A stretch of 64,000 nt of DNA from contig JAPZTO010000008.1 in NCBI GenBank assembly GCA_027532775.1, positions 62,001 to 126,000 of the forward strand, in the 5' to 3' direction. This stretch comes from Beijerinckiaceae bacterium (lineage in GTDB: Bacteria; Pseudomonadota; Alphaproteobacteria; Rhizobiales; Beijerinckiaceae). A program made the position numbers and the translations under genes. The notes under the pieces are model-generated. The model saw nothing but the letters and a program-made list of their open reading frames with translations. It had not been told where the DNA came from and did not search any database. Below, piece by piece: positions 20,899-31,200 of the stretch (within the stretch, counting starts at the first letter, position 1; the number at the start of each line of letters is the position of its first letter).

Positions 20899-21842
20899 GC
20901 TCCGCCTCCCCGTAGGCGCGCGAGCAGCGAGGGGATGACCCCGCGCGGCAGCAGGATCATGCTGGCCATGATGATCAGGCCGAGCAGGAGATGCTCGTAT
21001 TCGTGGAAGATCGTCAGCGCCTGCGGCAGGATAACGAGCATTGCCGCACCGACAATGGCCCCGAGGACGGAGCCGAGCCCGCCGAGGACAACCATGGTGA
21101 CGAGTTCGACCGAGCGGAGGAACCCGGCCGTGCCGTCGGGCGTGATATGGCCGTTGAGGAAGGCCATGAGCGAGCCGGCGATCGAGGCATAAATCGCGGA
21201 AATGACGAAGATCTTCAGCTTGTAGGCCGCGACATCGACGCCAACGACGCGGGCGGCGATCTCGCTGTCATGGATGGCGCGCATGGCGCGGCCGGTCGGG
21301 CTCTCGATCAGGTTGAGGGCGAGGATCACGCCCAGTACCAGCGCGCCGGCGGTGATCATGTACCAGGTATCCGGCCCGCGCAGCCGCGTGCCGAAGAGTT
21401 CGAGCCGGGGTACGGCCATCCCGTCCGGCCCGCCTGTCCAGCCGGCCTCGTTGGTCAGCGCCATCGAGATGAGCAGGCCGAGGCCGAGCGTGGCGACGGC
21501 GAGGTAATGGCCCTTGAGCCGGAGGATCGGACGGCCGACGATAAAGGCCAGCAGCCCGGCAATCGCCGCGCCGGCCAGCATGGCGACGGCGCCGTTCAGG
21601 CCGAAGCGGCTGGCGCCGATGGCCACGGCATAAGCGCCGATGCCCATGAAGCCGGCATGGCCAAGGCTGACCTGCCCGGCATAGCCCATCAGCAGGTTGA
21701 GGCCGATGGCGGCGAGAGCGAAGATGTTCACCAAAGCCGCGACCCGGAAATAATAGTTCGACGGGAAGACCAGCGGCAGGGCGGCGAGAACGAAAGCAAG
21801 GGCGAGGACGAGCGCCCAGCGGGAGCGGAGAAGCCTCTCCAT
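20895..21842 (-). CDS. livM: branched-chain amino acid-type ABC transporter permease (LivM)
   Basis: Polytopic; NLLMGYAGQVSLGHAGFMGIGAYAVAI; overlaps livG. Confidence 0.9.
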   Translation of the reverse strand: MERLLRSRWALVLALAFVLAALPLVFPSNYYFRVAALVNIFALAAIGLNLLMGYAGQVSLGHAGFMGIGAYAVAIGASRFGLNGAVAMLAGAAIAGLLAFIVGRPILRLKGHYLAVATLGLGLLISMALTNEAGWTGGPDGMAVPRLELFGTRLRGPDTWYMITAGALVLGVILALNLIESPTGRAMRAIHDSEIAARVVGVDVAAYKLKIFVISAIYASIAGSLMAFLNGHITPDGTAGFLRSVELVTMVVLGGLGSVLGAIVGAAMLVILPQALTIFHEYEHLLLGLIIMASMILLPRGVIPSLLARLRGGGA

Positions 21843-22714
21843 CAGACGCGCTCCGTCGACTTCTTGCCGAACAGGCCCTGTGGCCGCACGAACAGGGTGA
21901 AGAGGATGATCAGGAAGGCGATGGCATCCTTGTACTTCGACGAGATCAGCCCCGCGCCGAAGCTCTCGGCGAGGCCCAGCAATACGCCGCCGACAATCGC
22001 GCCCGGGGCGCTGCCCATGCCGCCGAGCATGGCAGCCGCGAATCCCTTCAGCGCCATCAGCGTGCCGACATCATAGCTCGTCAGCGTGATCGGGGTGACG
22101 AGCAGCCCGGCCACGGCCCCGATCGCCGCCGAAAGCGCGAAGGACAGGGCGACGATGCGGCGGACGGGGATGCCGACAAGCCGTGCGGCCAGCCGGTTGG
22201 TGGCTGTGGCGAGAATGGCGCGGCCAAGGATGGTGCGGTCGATCAGCAGGAAGATGAGCGCGACGATCAGCGCTGCGCCAGTCAGCACGACGAGGCTCTG
22301 GGGCAGGATGGCCGCGCCGCCGAGGCGGATCGGTTCGCTGCCGAACCACGGTGGGAGGGCGTGGAAGCGCTTGTCGAAAACCACCTGCGCCACGCCGCGC
22401 AGGAAGATCGAGGCGCCAATGGTGATGATGATGATCTGCACGGCGCCGGAGCCGCGCGCGAGGTCGATCGCGAAGGCATAGAGCGCGAGGCCGACCAGCA
22501 CGGTGATCAGGATCGCGGCGAAGGCGGCGACAGGAACGGGCAGCCCGGCGAGGTGCAGGAACACCGTGATCATCCCGCCGAGCATCACGAATTCGCCCTG
22601 CGCGAAATTCACGACATCGGAGGCATTGTAGATCAGCGTGAAGCCGAGCGCGACCAGCGCATAGACCGCGCCGACCGTCAGGCCGGAAAAGGCGAATTGC
22701 AGCAATTCGGGCAT
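21842..22714 (-). CDS. livH: branched-chain amino acid-type ABC transporter permease (LivH)
   Basis: GLTVGAVYALVALGFTLIYNASDVVNFAQGEFVMLGGM. Confidence 0.9.
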   Translation of the reverse strand: MPELLQFAFSGLTVGAVYALVALGFTLIYNASDVVNFAQGEFVMLGGMITVFLHLAGLPVPVAAFAAILITVLVGLALYAFAIDLARGSGAVQIIIITIGASIFLRGVAQVVFDKRFHALPPWFGSEPIRLGGAAILPQSLVVLTGAALIVALIFLLIDRTILGRAILATATNRLAARLVGIPVRRIVALSFALSAAIGAVAGLLVTPITLTSYDVGTLMALKGFAAAMLGGMGSAPGAIVGGVLLGLAESFGAGLISSKYKDAIAFLIILFTLFVRPQGLFGKKSTERV

Positions 22715-22747
22715 AATGCCTCAGCTCCCGGTTGCGTTGCACTCACC

Positions 22748-22833
22748 CGTCATTGCGAGGAGCGAAAGCGAGGAAGCAATCCAGAAGGCGCATGGATTGC
22801 TTCGTCTGCGCTGCGCGCTTCCTCGCAATGACG
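22748..22833. repeat. long palindromic (REP/BIME-like) intergenic element
   Basis: CGTCATTGCGAGGAGCGAAAGCGAGGAAGCAATCCA...TGGATTGCTTCGTC...CTTCCTCGCAATGACG: imperfect inverted repeat, 86 bp, between livK and livH. Confidence 0.8.
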
Positions 22834-22854
22834 AGGTGCCGGCTTGGCTGGCGA

Positions 22855-24015
22855 TTACTGGACCAACGTCCAGTCGCCGTTCCGGATTTCCAGCATGCGG
22901 AAAGCCGAGAGATCGAGGCCCATATGGTCGGTCGGGGACATGTTCACCACACCGCCGGTGCCGACATAGCCCTTGGTCTTCTCGATCTCGTCGCGCACCT
23001 TGGCCGGGTTGTCGGTCCCGGCGCGTTCCACCGCCTGCTTCCAGATATGGAAACCGTCATAGGCATGGCCGCCGAAGGTCGAGACCGGCTGGCCGGTCTT
23101 CTTCGTGTAATCGGCGGAATATTGCATCACGACCTTCTTCTGCGGGTCATTGTCCGGCAGCTTGTCCGCCACCAGAAGGGCCGCAGCCGGCAGGCGCACG
23201 CCCTCGGCGGCGGGGCCGGCAAGGTCGATGAACTGCTTCGAGGCGACGCCATGGCTCTGGTAGAGCGGCACGGCGATGCCAAGCTGGCGGTAGTTGCGCG
23301 TCACGATGGCCGGGCCCTGGCCGAAGCCCGGGTTGATCACCGCCTGCACGCCCGCCTTGTTCTTGATGTTGGTGAGCTGCGGCGTCATGTCGGTATCCCG
23401 CGGGCCGTAGTTTTCTTCATGCAGGATCTCGATGCCGTATTTGCCGGCCACGCCGACACATTGGTCACGCATCGACTTGCCGAAACCGTCGGTGCCCGAA
23501 ATCATGCCGATCTTGACCGTGCCGCGCTTCTTCATGTCCTCGAAAATCTTCTCGCAGGCCATGGTGTCGGTATGCGGGGTCTTGAACAGCCATTTCTTCA
23601 CCGGCTGGACGATCTGGATCGCGCCGGCAAGACTGATGAAAGGCACCTTCGCATCATCGAAGGCCGCCTCCATGGCCAAAGTCGTGCCTGTGGTCGAGCC
23701 GCCGATCATCGCGGTCACCTTGTCCTCCTCGAGGAGGCGCGTGGCGAAGGTGCGGGCGGCATTCGCGTCGCCGGCATCATCATAGACGATCAGCCGGACC
23801 TTTCGGCCCAGCAGGCCACCCTTCGCGTTGAGGGCCTCGACCTCCATTTCCAGCGTCCGCTTTTCCGGATCGCCGAGGAACGAGGCCGGGCCCGTCACCG
23901 ACAGCACGGCGCCAAGCTTGATCTCGGCCTGCGCGAAAGCCGGCGCGGCGCCCATCATGGCGCCGAACCCTGCCGCCAGCGCGAGGCGGCGGGAAATTCC
24001 TGTCTGAATGGACAT
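22855..24015 (-). CDS. livK: ABC transporter substrate-binding protein (LivK-type)
   Basis: Signal peptide (RRLALAAGFGAMMGAAPAFAQA), then EIKLGAVLSVTGPASFLGDPEKRTLEMEVEALNAKGGLLGRKVRLIVYDDAGD. Confidence 0.9.
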   Translation of the reverse strand: MSIQTGISRRLALAAGFGAMMGAAPAFAQAEIKLGAVLSVTGPASFLGDPEKRTLEMEVEALNAKGGLLGRKVRLIVYDDAGDANAARTFATRLLEEDKVTAMIGGSTTGTTLAMEAAFDDAKVPFISLAGAIQIVQPVKKWLFKTPHTDTMACEKIFEDMKKRGTVKIGMISGTDGFGKSMRDQCVGVAGKYGIEILHEENYGPRDTDMTPQLTNIKNKAGVQAVINPGFGQGPAIVTRNYRQLGIAVPLYQSHGVASKQFIDLAGPAAEGVRLPAAALLVADKLPDNDPQKKVVMQYSADYTKKTGQPVSTFGGHAYDGFHIWKQAVERAGTDNPAKVRDEIEKTKGYVGTGGVVNMSPTDHMGLDLSAFRMLEIRNGDWTLVQ

Positions 24016-24133
24016 GCACTCTCTCCCTGTTGGGATGGCCCGACCGGATGGTCAGCCTATCCGTTGCGTTTCCACCGTGCCGCCTGCCTTGCCGGCAGAT
24101 CGGATCTGTTTTTGACCGGGCCTGACAAGCCCG

Positions 24134-24163
24134 TTGACAAGTCCGTCGTCTTCCCAAGATAAT
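24134..24163 (+). promoter_or_regulatory. promoter for the paaG-paaI-paaK-tetR operon
   Basis: TTGACA (24134-24139), 18-bp spacer, GATAAT (24158-24163). Confidence 0.55.
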
Positions 24164-24180
24164 TATCCGACCGGTCAGTT
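24161..24180. promoter_or_regulatory. TetR-type operator candidate centred on GACCGGTC
   Basis: Imperfect palindrome TTATCCGACCGGTCAGTTAG directly downstream of the -10; TetR gene is in the operon. Confidence 0.45.
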
Positions 24181-24260
24181 AGTCAAGTGGGTTTTGCGAA
24201 TTGCCATCGCCCGACCCCGCAAAAAGAAGACCGGCGGGACGAAACGAAAAGGAGTGCAGG

Positions 24261-25055
24261 ATGGCTGAACCCTCACCGGTTCTTCTGGAGACGCATGGGG
24301 CGCTGGCCATTGTCACGCTCAACCGCCCGGACAGGCTCAACTCCTTCAACGAGGCGCAGCATCGCGCCTTGAAAGCCGCGATCGATGCGCTTGCAGCCGA
24401 TCCCGGCTGCCGCGCGATCATCCTCACCGGGGCCGGGCGCGGCTTCTGTGCCGGGCAGGACCTGTCGGACCGGGTGCAGCCGGAAGGCGGCGCCGCGCCC
24501 GATCTCGGCTCTACGCTCGAGACCTTCTACAACCCGCTGATCCGGACGATCCGCGCCTTGCCGAAGCCGGTCATCGCGGCGGTCAACGGTGTCGCTGCCG
24601 GGGCGGGGGCCAACCTTGCCCTCGCCTGCGACATCGTGCTGGCGGCGAAAAGCGCGAAATTCATCCAGGCCTTCTCGAAGATCGGGCTGGTGCCGGATTC
24701 CGGCGGCACCTGGATGCTGCCGCGCCTCGTCGGCGAGGCCCGTGCCAAGGCGCTGACGATGCTGGCGATTCCGGTTCCGGCGGAGGAGGCGGAGCGGATC
24801 GGCATGATCTATCGCGCGGTGGAGGATGCCACGTTGATGGAAGAGGCGATGGCGCTGGGCACCCGCCTTGCCGATGCACCGACGCTCGGCCTTGCCGATA
24901 CCAAGGTGCTGATCCAGAAGGCCTTCACGCAGGGGCTCGACGCGCAGCTCGATGACGAGCGCGACGCCCAGCGCCGGCTCGGCCGCAGCGCGGATTACGC
25001 CGAGGGCGTGCGCGCCTTCATGGAGAAGCGGGAAGCCCGTTTCGAGGGGCGCTGA
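24261..25055 (+). CDS. paaG: 2-(1,2-epoxy-1,2-dihydrophenyl)acetyl-CoA isomerase PaaG
   Basis: Crotonase family: GAGRGFCAGQDLSDRV, GVAAGAGANLALACDIVLAAKSAKFIQAFSKIGLVPDSGGTW; followed by paaI and paaK. Confidence 0.92.
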   Translation: MAEPSPVLLETHGALAIVTLNRPDRLNSFNEAQHRALKAAIDALAADPGCRAIILTGAGRGFCAGQDLSDRVQPEGGAAPDLGSTLETFYNPLIRTIRALPKPVIAAVNGVAAGAGANLALACDIVLAAKSAKFIQAFSKIGLVPDSGGTWMLPRLVGEARAKALTMLAIPVPAEEAERIGMIYRAVEDATLMEEAMALGTRLADAPTLGLADTKVLIQKAFTQGLDAQLDDERDAQRRLGRSADYAEGVRAFMEKREARFEGR

Positions 25056-25056
25056 C

Positions 25057-25506
25057 ATGGCCACGATGACACGGGATGAATTGGCGAAAGCCTGCGCCGA
25101 AGCGATGTGGCGCGAGGACAACGCCTCGGCCGGGCAGGGCATGGTGCTGGTTTCGGTGGGGCCGGGCCGCAGCGAGATCGCAATGGAAGTGGCCGCGCAT
25201 ATGGTCAACGGGCATGGCTCCTGCCATGGCGGCTTTATCTTCGCCCTGGCGGATTCGGCCTTCGCCTTTGCCTGCAACACGCATAACCAGCGCACGGTGG
25301 CGCAGCATTGCTCGATCACCTATCTCGCGCCGGGCCGGAAGGGGGACCGGCTGGTGGCGCGGGGCGAGGAAGTGTCGCGGCAGGGGCGGAGCGGCATCTA
25401 CGATATCACCGTGACCAACCAGGACGGCGCGACGATCGCGCTGTTCCGGGGACATTCGCGCACGGTGAAGGGTGAATTCTTCCCCGGCGTGACGATCGAG
25501 GGGTGA
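25057..25506 (+). CDS. paaI: hydroxyphenylacetyl-CoA thioesterase PaaI
   Basis: Hotdog thioesterase: NGHGSCHGGFIFALADSAFAFACN. Confidence 0.92.
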   Translation: MATMTRDELAKACAEAMWREDNASAGQGMVLVSVGPGRSEIAMEVAAHMVNGHGSCHGGFIFALADSAFAFACNTHNQRTVAQHCSITYLAPGRKGDRLVARGEEVSRQGRSGIYDITVTNQDGATIALFRGHSRTVKGEFFPGVTIEG

Positions 25507-25513
25507 GGGGGCG

Positions 25514-26818
25514 ATGTTTTCGATTTCCACATACACGCCGCTGACCGACCCGATCGAGACCGCCTCGCGGGACGAGATCGCCGCGTTGCAACTCGGCCGG
25601 CTGAAATGGTCGCTCGACCATGCGTATCGTAATGTCCCGGCCTACCGGAAGAAATTCGACGATGCCGGCGTGCATCCGGATGACCTGAGGAGCCTCGCCG
25701 ATCTCGCGAAATTCCCCTTCACCACCAAGGCGGACCTGCGCGACAATTACCCGTTCGGCATGTTCGCCGTGCCGCGCGAGCAGGTGGTGCGGATCCATGG
25801 TTCTTCCGGTACGACCGGCAAGCCGACCGTGGTGGGATACACCGCGGCGGACATCCAGACCTGGGCCGATGTCGTGGCGCGGTCGTTGCGGGCTTCCGGG
25901 GCGAGGCCGGGCATGATCGCCCATGTCGCCTATGGCTATGGCCTCTTCACCGGCGGGCTCGGCGCGCATTACGGCGCGGAGAAGCTGGGCTGCACAGTGA
26001 TCCCGATTTCCGGGGGCATGACCGAAAGGCAGGTCCAGCTGATCCAGGATTTCCGGCCGGACATCATCATGGTCACGCCAAGCTACATGCTGGCGATTCT
26101 CGATGAATTCCGGAAAGCCGGGCTCGATCCGCGCGCCTCCTCGCTGCAGGTCGGCATTTTCGGCGCCGAACCCTGGACCAACGCGATGCGCGGCGAGATC
26201 GAGCAGAGCTTCGACATGCATGCCGTGGACATTTACGGCCTGTCCGAGGTGATCGGGCCGGGTGTCGCCAATGAATGCGTGGAGACCAAGGACGGGCTCC
26301 ATATCTGGGAGGACCATTTCTACCCGGAGATCATCGACCCCGAGACCGGCGCCGTGCTTCCCGATGGCGAGAAGGGCGAACTGGTCTTCACGGCGCTGAC
26401 CAAGGAGGCGATGCCGATCATCCGCTACCGCACGCGGGACCTGACGCGGCTGCTGCCGGGGACGGCGCGCTCGATGCGGCGGATGGAGAAGGTGACCGGC
26501 CGCTCGGATGACATGATGATCGTGCGCGGCGTCAATGTTTTCCCCACCCAGATCGAGGAAATGCTGCTGACTCTGGAGTCGCTTTCCGCGCATTACCAGA
26601 TCGTGCTCACCCGCGAGGGGCGCATGGACGAGATGGCGGTGAAGGTCGAGGCCCGTCCGGGCGCCGGCGATGCGGCAAAGGCGGCCGGCAAACTGCTTGC
26701 CCAGCGCATCAAGGACAAGATCGGGATTTCCGCCCGGGTTGACGTGCTGCCGCCGGACGGGATCGAGCGGTCAGCCGGCAAGGCCCGCCGGATCATCGAC
26801 CAGAGGCCGAAAGGATAA
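25514..26818 (+). CDS. paaK: phenylacetate-CoA ligase PaaK
   Basis: HGSSGTTGKPTVVGYT, YGLSEVIGPGVANECVETKDGLHIWEDHFYPEI, RTRDLTRL. Confidence 0.95.
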   Translation: MFSISTYTPLTDPIETASRDEIAALQLGRLKWSLDHAYRNVPAYRKKFDDAGVHPDDLRSLADLAKFPFTTKADLRDNYPFGMFAVPREQVVRIHGSSGTTGKPTVVGYTAADIQTWADVVARSLRASGARPGMIAHVAYGYGLFTGGLGAHYGAEKLGCTVIPISGGMTERQVQLIQDFRPDIIMVTPSYMLAILDEFRKAGLDPRASSLQVGIFGAEPWTNAMRGEIEQSFDMHAVDIYGLSEVIGPGVANECVETKDGLHIWEDHFYPEIIDPETGAVLPDGEKGELVFTALTKEAMPIIRYRTRDLTRLLPGTARSMRRMEKVTGRSDDMMIVRGVNVFPTQIEEMLLTLESLSAHYQIVLTREGRMDEMAVKVEARPGAGDAAKAAGKLLAQRIKDKIGISARVDVLPPDGIERSAGKARRIIDQRPKG

Positions 26819-26822
26819 GGAT

Positions 26823-27470
26823 ATGGCACGCCCCATCGCGGCCGATCATGATGACAAGCGCCGGGCCATCCTCAAGGCTGCGGCGGCGATGTTCGCGCGG
26901 AACGGGTTCGACCGGGCCTCGGTGAACGACATCGCTGCGGCCTGCGGGGTCTCGAAGGCGCTGCTCTACCATTACTACACGAACAAGGAGCAGCTCCTGT
27001 TCGATATCATCCGGGCGCATCTGGATGATCTCGTCGCGGCGATCGAGGCGGTGCCGGAGAGCCTGAAACCGGCCGAGACCCTTCGCGCCATGATCGCGGC
27101 CCTGCTCGAGGCCTATCGCCATGCCGACGAGGAGCACCAGATCCAGATCAGCGACATGAAGCGACTGCCGGAAGACAAGAAGGCCGAATTGATCGAGCGC
27201 GAGCGGGTGCTGGTCCGGAAGTTTTCCGGGGCGATCGCCGCGCTTGAGCCGGCTCTGGCCGGGCACCGCGCCGCGCTGACGCCGCTGACGATGAACCTGT
27301 TCGGCATGATGAACTGGAAATTCATGTGGTTCCGGGAGAACGGCCCTGTCAGCCACGAGGCCTTTGCCGATCTCGTCATGACGATGATCGAGGCGGGCGC
27401 GCGTGAGGTCGCGCGGGGGCTTTCGCCGGCGCCGGGCGGCGGGCCGCGCATCCGTGTGGTGCAGGGGTAG
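26823..27470 (+). CDS. TetR/AcrR family transcriptional regulator (PaaR-like by context)
   Basis: ILKAAAAMFARNGFDRASVNDIAAACGVSKALLYHYYTNKEQLLFDII; last gene of the paaGIK operon. Confidence 0.88.
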   Translation: MARPIAADHDDKRRAILKAAAAMFARNGFDRASVNDIAAACGVSKALLYHYYTNKEQLLFDIIRAHLDDLVAAIEAVPESLKPAETLRAMIAALLEAYRHADEEHQIQISDMKRLPEDKKAELIERERVLVRKFSGAIAALEPALAGHRAALTPLTMNLFGMMNWKFMWFRENGPVSHEAFADLVMTMIEAGAREVARGLSPAPGGGPRIRVVQG

Positions 27471-27491
27471 GCAGGCCCTCGCCCGGCATTT

Positions 27492-27660
27492 CCCCTCACC
27501 CGCCGATGCTCCGCATCGTCGGCCTCTCCCCGAGGGGGAGAGGCGGGATGCTGGCGGGAGCGGCGGCGAGCGAGGAAAAGCGAAGACGAAGGTGCGCTTC
27601 CCCTCGCCCCGCTTGCGGGGAGAGGGTGGTCGAGGGAGAAGCCCGAGACCGGGTGAGGGG
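27492..27660. repeat. intergenic mosaic-type repeat, copy B
   Basis: CCCCTCACCCGCCG..CGTCGGCCTCTCCCCGAGGGGGAGAGGCGGG...CGGGTGAGGGG; same layout as copy A. Confidence 0.75.
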
Positions 27661-27661
27661 C

Positions 27662-28126
27662 TCACAAGGGAAGGGCCGTGGTGAGCTTCACATCCTTCAG
27701 CACCACATTGGTGCGGACATGCGCGATGCCGGGCAGGCGGAAGAGGAATTCGTCGAGGAAGCGGTTGTAGCTGTCCTTGTCCGGCGAGACGACGCGCAGA
27801 TGGTAATCGGCCTCGCCGGTTGTCGCGAAGCATTCCAGCACTTCCGGCCGGCGCGAGACGGCCTCGATGAAATGATCCACCGGGGCGCGTTCATGCCGGG
27901 CGAGGCTCACATGGACGATGGCCGAGAAGGTGAAGCCGGCGGCTTCCGGCGCGAGGATGGCGGCATAGCCGGCGATCAGCCCGGCCTCTTCCAGCGCCTT
28001 GACGCGGCGCCAGCAGGCCGAGGGCGACATGCCCGCCGCCTCGGCGAGATCCTGGTTCGAGATGCGGCCATCACGCTGCAGGAGGCGGAGCAGGCGGAGA
28101 TCGCTGTCAGAGAGTGGCAAAGGCAT
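27662..28126 (-). CDS. Lrp/AsnC family transcriptional regulator
   Basis: DSDLRLLRLLQRDGRISNQDLAEAAGMSPSACWRRVKALEEAGLI. Confidence 0.92.
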   Translation of the reverse strand: MPLPLSDSDLRLLRLLQRDGRISNQDLAEAAGMSPSACWRRVKALEEAGLIAGYAAILAPEAAGFTFSAIVHVSLARHERAPVDHFIEAVSRRPEVLECFATTGEADYHLRVVSPDKDSYNRFLDEFLFRLPGIAHVRTNVVLKDVKLTTALPL

Positions 28127-28252
28127 GGCAATGTCTTTCTGTATTTACTCCAGAAATGGCAGATTTTGTCAAAAAAGGAAGCGGGCGCGCGAAGTCCGGC
28201 ATGATCTTTCCGGCAGATCCGGCATGATTCTCCCAAAAATCGGGAGGACGCC

Positions 28253-31200
28253 ATGCAGCATCATGCGCCGCAGGAATTCGGGCCGGAGGCCTATCGGCTG
28301 GAAGATCGCTACACCGCCCGCGAGGGCCGCGTCTTCCTGACCGGCACGCAGGCGCTGGTGCGGATCCTGCTCGATCAGGCCCGGCGCGACCGGGCGGCGG
28401 GGCTGGATACGGCCGGCTTCGTCTCAGGCTATCGCGGCTCGCCGCTCGGCGCCGTCGACCAGGAACTCTGGCGCGCGAAGAACCTCGTCGCCGAACACGG
28501 GATCGAGTTCCTGCCCGCCGTCAACGAGGATCTTGCGGCAACCGCTGTGCTTGGCTCGCAGCAGGTGGAGACGCAGCCGGGCAAGCGCGTGCAGGGCGTG
28601 TTCGGCCTCTGGTATGGCAAGGGGCCGGGCGTGGACCGGGCGGGCGATGCGCTCAAGCATGGCAATGCCTATGGCGCCTCGCCGCATGGCGGCGTGCTGG
28701 TCGTGGCGGGGGATGACCATGGCTGCGTCTCCTCCTCGATGCCGCATCAGAGCGACGTCGCCTTCATGAGTTTCTTCATGCCGACACTGCACCCGGCTTC
28801 GGTGGCGGAATACCTGGAATTCGGCGCTTATGGCTATGCACTCAGCCGGTATTCCGGGATGTGGGTCGGGTTCAAGGCGATTTCGGAAGTGGTGGAGAGT
28901 GCCGCCAGCGTGGTGTTGCCGCCCGAGCGGGTGTTCCTGCCGCCGGATTTCACCCCGCCGCCGGGCGGTTTGCATTATCGCTGGCCGGACCTGCCGGGGC
29001 CGCAGATCGAGGCGCGGATGGAGGCGAAGAAGCACGCCGTCTATGCCTTTGCCCGCGCCAACCCGATCGACCGGCGGATCTACGACATTCCCGGGGCACG
29101 GTTCGGCCTCGTCACTACCGGCAAGGCCCATCTCGACCTGATGGAGGCCTTGCGCCTGCTCGGCCTCGGCGAGGCGGAATGCCGGCGGCTGGGCATCGAC
29201 ATCTACAAGGTGGGCATGGTCTGGCCCTTGCCGCTGCATGATGCGCTCGCTTTCGTGACGGGCAAGCAGGAAATCCTCGTCATCGAGGAGAAGCGCGGCA
29301 TCATCGAGAGTCAGTTCAAGGAGTATTTCTACGATGCCCCGGCCGCCAAGCCGGAGCGTATGGTCGGCAAGCATGACGAGCACGGAAATCGCCTGATCCC
29401 ATGGACGGGCGAGCTCTCGCCGCGCCTGCTGGCGCCGATCGTTGCCGGCCGGCTCGACCGGTTCTTCCCCGAACTCGGCCTGCCGGCCCGGGCTGCTGCG
29501 CTGCAGCCACAGGCCGGACGCGTGCTCGAGATTGCCGGGGCGACGCGCACGCCGTTTTTCTGTTCCGGCTGTCCGCACAATACCTCCACCCGCGTCCCGG
29601 AGGGCTCCAAAGCGCTGGCCGGAATCGGCTGCCATTTCATGGCGAGCTGGATGGAGCGCGACACCTCCTCGCTGATCCAGATGGGCGGGGAAGGGGTGAA
29701 CTGGGTTGCCTCGTCGCGCTTCACCGGCAGCAACCATGTGTTCCAGAATCTCGGCGAGGGCACCTGGTATCATTCCGGCTCGATGGCGATCCGGCAGGCC
29801 ATCGCGGCGGGTGCGAACATCACCTACAAGATCCTGTTCAACGATGCTGTCGCGATGACCGGCGGCCAGCCGGTGGACGGGCCGATCTCGGTGGAGGCGA
29901 TCGCCCATTCCGTCCGGGCGGAGGGGGTGGAGCGCATCGCCGTGGTGTCGGATACGCCCGAGGCTTTCGCGCCGGGCGCCTTTCCTGCCGGCACGACGCT
30001 CCATCCGCGCGAGGAGATGGACGCCGTGCAGCGCGAATTGCGCGAGGTGTCCGGCGTCAGCGTGCTGATCTATGCCCAGACCTGCGCAACCGAGAAGCGC
30101 CGCCGCCGCAAGCGCGGGCAGATGGCGGATCCGGCGCGGTTCGTGGTGATCAACGACCTTGTCTGCGAGGGCTGCGGCGATTGCTCGGTGCAATCGAACT
30201 GCCTCTCCGTCGAGCCGAAGGAAACGCCGTTCGGCCGCAAGCGGCAGATCAATCTCTCGAATTGCAACAAGGATTTCTCCTGCCTCGACGGGTTCTGCCC
30301 CAGCTTCGTCACGGTGGAAGGCGGGCGGCGGCGCAAGCCGGCGGGGCGGGCCTTGCCCGAGGCGGCGAGCCTGCCGATGCCGGTGCTGCCCGATCTCGCC
30401 CAGGGCTGGGACGTGCTGATCACCGGAGTCGGCGGCACGGGCGTCATCACCATCGGGGCGGTGGCCGCGATGGCCGCGCATCTCGAGGGGCGGGGCGTTT
30501 CGGTGCTGGATTTCACCGGTTTCGCCCAGAAATTCGGGCCGGTGCTGAGCTTTCTCCGGCTGTCGGCGCGGCCGGAGGATCTCCGTCAGGTGCGGATCGA
30601 CCAGGGCGCGGCGGATGCGCTGATCGGCGGCGACATCGTCGTCTCGTCCTCGCCCAAGGCTTCGGGCACCTATCGCGCGGGGATGCGCGGGGTGGTCAAT
30701 CTCGCCGAGATGCCGACGGGCGATGTCGTGCGCCGGCGCGATGCCGATCTCGCCGTTCCCGCCCGGCTGGCGGCCATCACCCGCATGGCCGGCGAGGGGA
30801 TGATCGAGGCGTTCGACGCCAACCGCCTGGCCGAGCAATGGCTGGGCGATGCGGTCTTTGCCAACATGATCCTGTTCGGCGCGGCCTGGCAGAAGGGCCT
30901 GCTGCCGCTTTCCCTGCCGGCGATCGAGCGGGCGATCACGCTCAACGGCGTGGCGGTGTCGCAGAACCGCGAGGCCTTCACGCTCGGCCGGATGGCGATG
31001 GCCTGCCCGGAGCGGCTGGCCATGCCGGACAAAGCGGCGCCCGAAACGCTCGAAATGCTGGTGGCGCGCCGCGTGGATTTCTTCACCGCCTATCAGGATG
31101 CCGCCTATGCCGCACGCTTTGCCCGGCAGGTCGAGGCGATGCGGCAGGCGGAGGCCGGTTTCGGTTCCACCCGGCTGACCGAGGCCGTCGCGCGCAGCCT

